Below are positions 63,838-64,000 of a stretch of 64,000 bases of DNA, piece by piece (the first letter of the stretch is position 1; every line of letters begins with the position of its first letter). Below the pieces are notes generated by a model, which did no database searches, had not been told where the DNA came from, and worked only from the letters and a program-made list of their open reading frames with translations. A program made the translations under genes and the position numbers. Origin of the DNA: Pseudovibrio brasiliensis (GTDB taxonomy: Bacteria > Pseudomonadota > Alphaproteobacteria > Rhizobiales > Stappiaceae). The DNA lies in contig NZ_CP074126.1 of assembly GCF_018282095.1 (NCBI RefSeq), positions 1,188,501 to 1,252,500 on the forward strand, read 5' to 3'.

Positions 63838-64000
63838 ATGCTTTTAAAACAGAACTCCACCGCATCCGTCATGGGCTTCGCGCGATACTCCAAAAAAGCG
63901 GAGATTGAGCCAGCCGAATTGGTTGCAGCAGCACGCTACTGGCAGAAGTCTTATCTGGCCAAACAAGACGGCATTCTTATGCACGCTTTTGTTGGCAATC
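63838..64000 (+). CDS. unidentified protein, 5' end only
   Basis: ATG at 63838 opens a frame that runs off the window after 54 residues (MLLKQNSTASVMGFARYSKK ... ending MHAFVGN). The visible part is soluble, with ELVAAARYWQKSYLAKQDGILMHAFVGN suggesting an alpha/beta barrel of the dimeric ferredoxin-like type, but this is weak. It diverges from the WYL regulator with 76 bases between, so its promoter lies in that gap and is probably the regulator's target. Confidence 0.6.
   Translation, partial: MLLKQNSTASVMGFARYSKKAEIEPAELVAAARYWQKSYLAKQDGILMHAFVGN

Overview
The window is chromosomal DNA from an alphaproteobacterium. The evidence is the split glycine dehydrogenase (gcvPA/gcvPB), an F0 ATP synthase operon (atpI-B-E-B'-F) without the F1 genes, the cell-cycle DNA methyltransferase CcrM, the ctaC-ctaD-ctaB-ctaG-ctaE oxidase operon followed by DUF983 and surf1, the ispH-thrB-rnhA cluster, and dciA/dsbA/smc next to mutY. 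Base composition is moderate (low-to-mid 50s % GC by eye) and many genes start with GTG or TTG. A marine Stappiaceae/Pseudovibrio-like organism is my best guess, by inference only. There is no insertion sequence, prophage, CRISPR array, rRNA or tRNA.

Layout. 1-2.2 kb: end of waaA, lpxK and a DUF2093 gene (lipid A and cell envelope). 2.4-8.1 kb: a MerR-type regulator in one operon with a MATE exporter, then two tandem Kef-type antiporters. 8.3-13.4 kb: transglutaminase-like protein, tldD, two LysE-family exporters, a DinB-fold protein and an IalB-like protein. 13.4-21 kb: aa3-type cytochrome c oxidase operon with assembly factors, preceded by a 545-base control region with an FNR-like box. 21-23.4 kb: peroxiredoxin, a free-standing DsbD N-terminal domain protein, and yqgE. 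23.6-30 kb: thrC, an M16 peptidase, a GNAT acetyltransferase and a membrane GGDEF/EAL protein with a decayed GGDEF motif. 30-35.2 kb: D,D-carboxypeptidase, PilZ protein and the ispH-thrB-rnhA-lipid kinase operon. 35.4-41.1 kb: a lipoprotein and the glycine cleavage operon behind a tandem glycine riboswitch, itself preceded by a second large hairpin. 41.2-46.3 kb: two glycosyltransferases, a HAD phosphatase, tyrS and a cytidine deaminase. 46.4-54.3 kb: a DUF4261-like protein, ccrM, a GlpQ-like phosphodiesterase, AMP nucleosidase, mutY, dciA and an Inh-like lipoprotein. 54.8-61.9 kb: Tat-exported DsbA-like protein, smc and the F0 operon. 62-64 kb: an unrecognised cupin-like protein, a WYL regulator and the start of a divergent gene.

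The most notable signal is upstream of tyrS. A 24-codon reading frame (44393-44467) carries three consecutive TAT tyrosine codons. It is followed by a perfect 9-bp terminator hairpin and by an alternative antiterminator pairing whose upstream arm begins 13 bases after the last Tyr codon. The leader ATG lies where transcription would start from the nearest TTGACA promoter, so the leader peptide may be leaderless. This has the architecture of a ribosome-mediated, tyrosine-sensing transcription attenuator controlling tyrosyl-tRNA synthetase, comparable to the leaderless trpL attenuator of rhizobia. A further hairpin encloses the tyrS ribosome binding site.

Other regulatory features include three copies of a dispersed palindromic repeat, hairpins inside the cta, gcv and atp operons, and a cluster of GANTC sites in front of ccrM.
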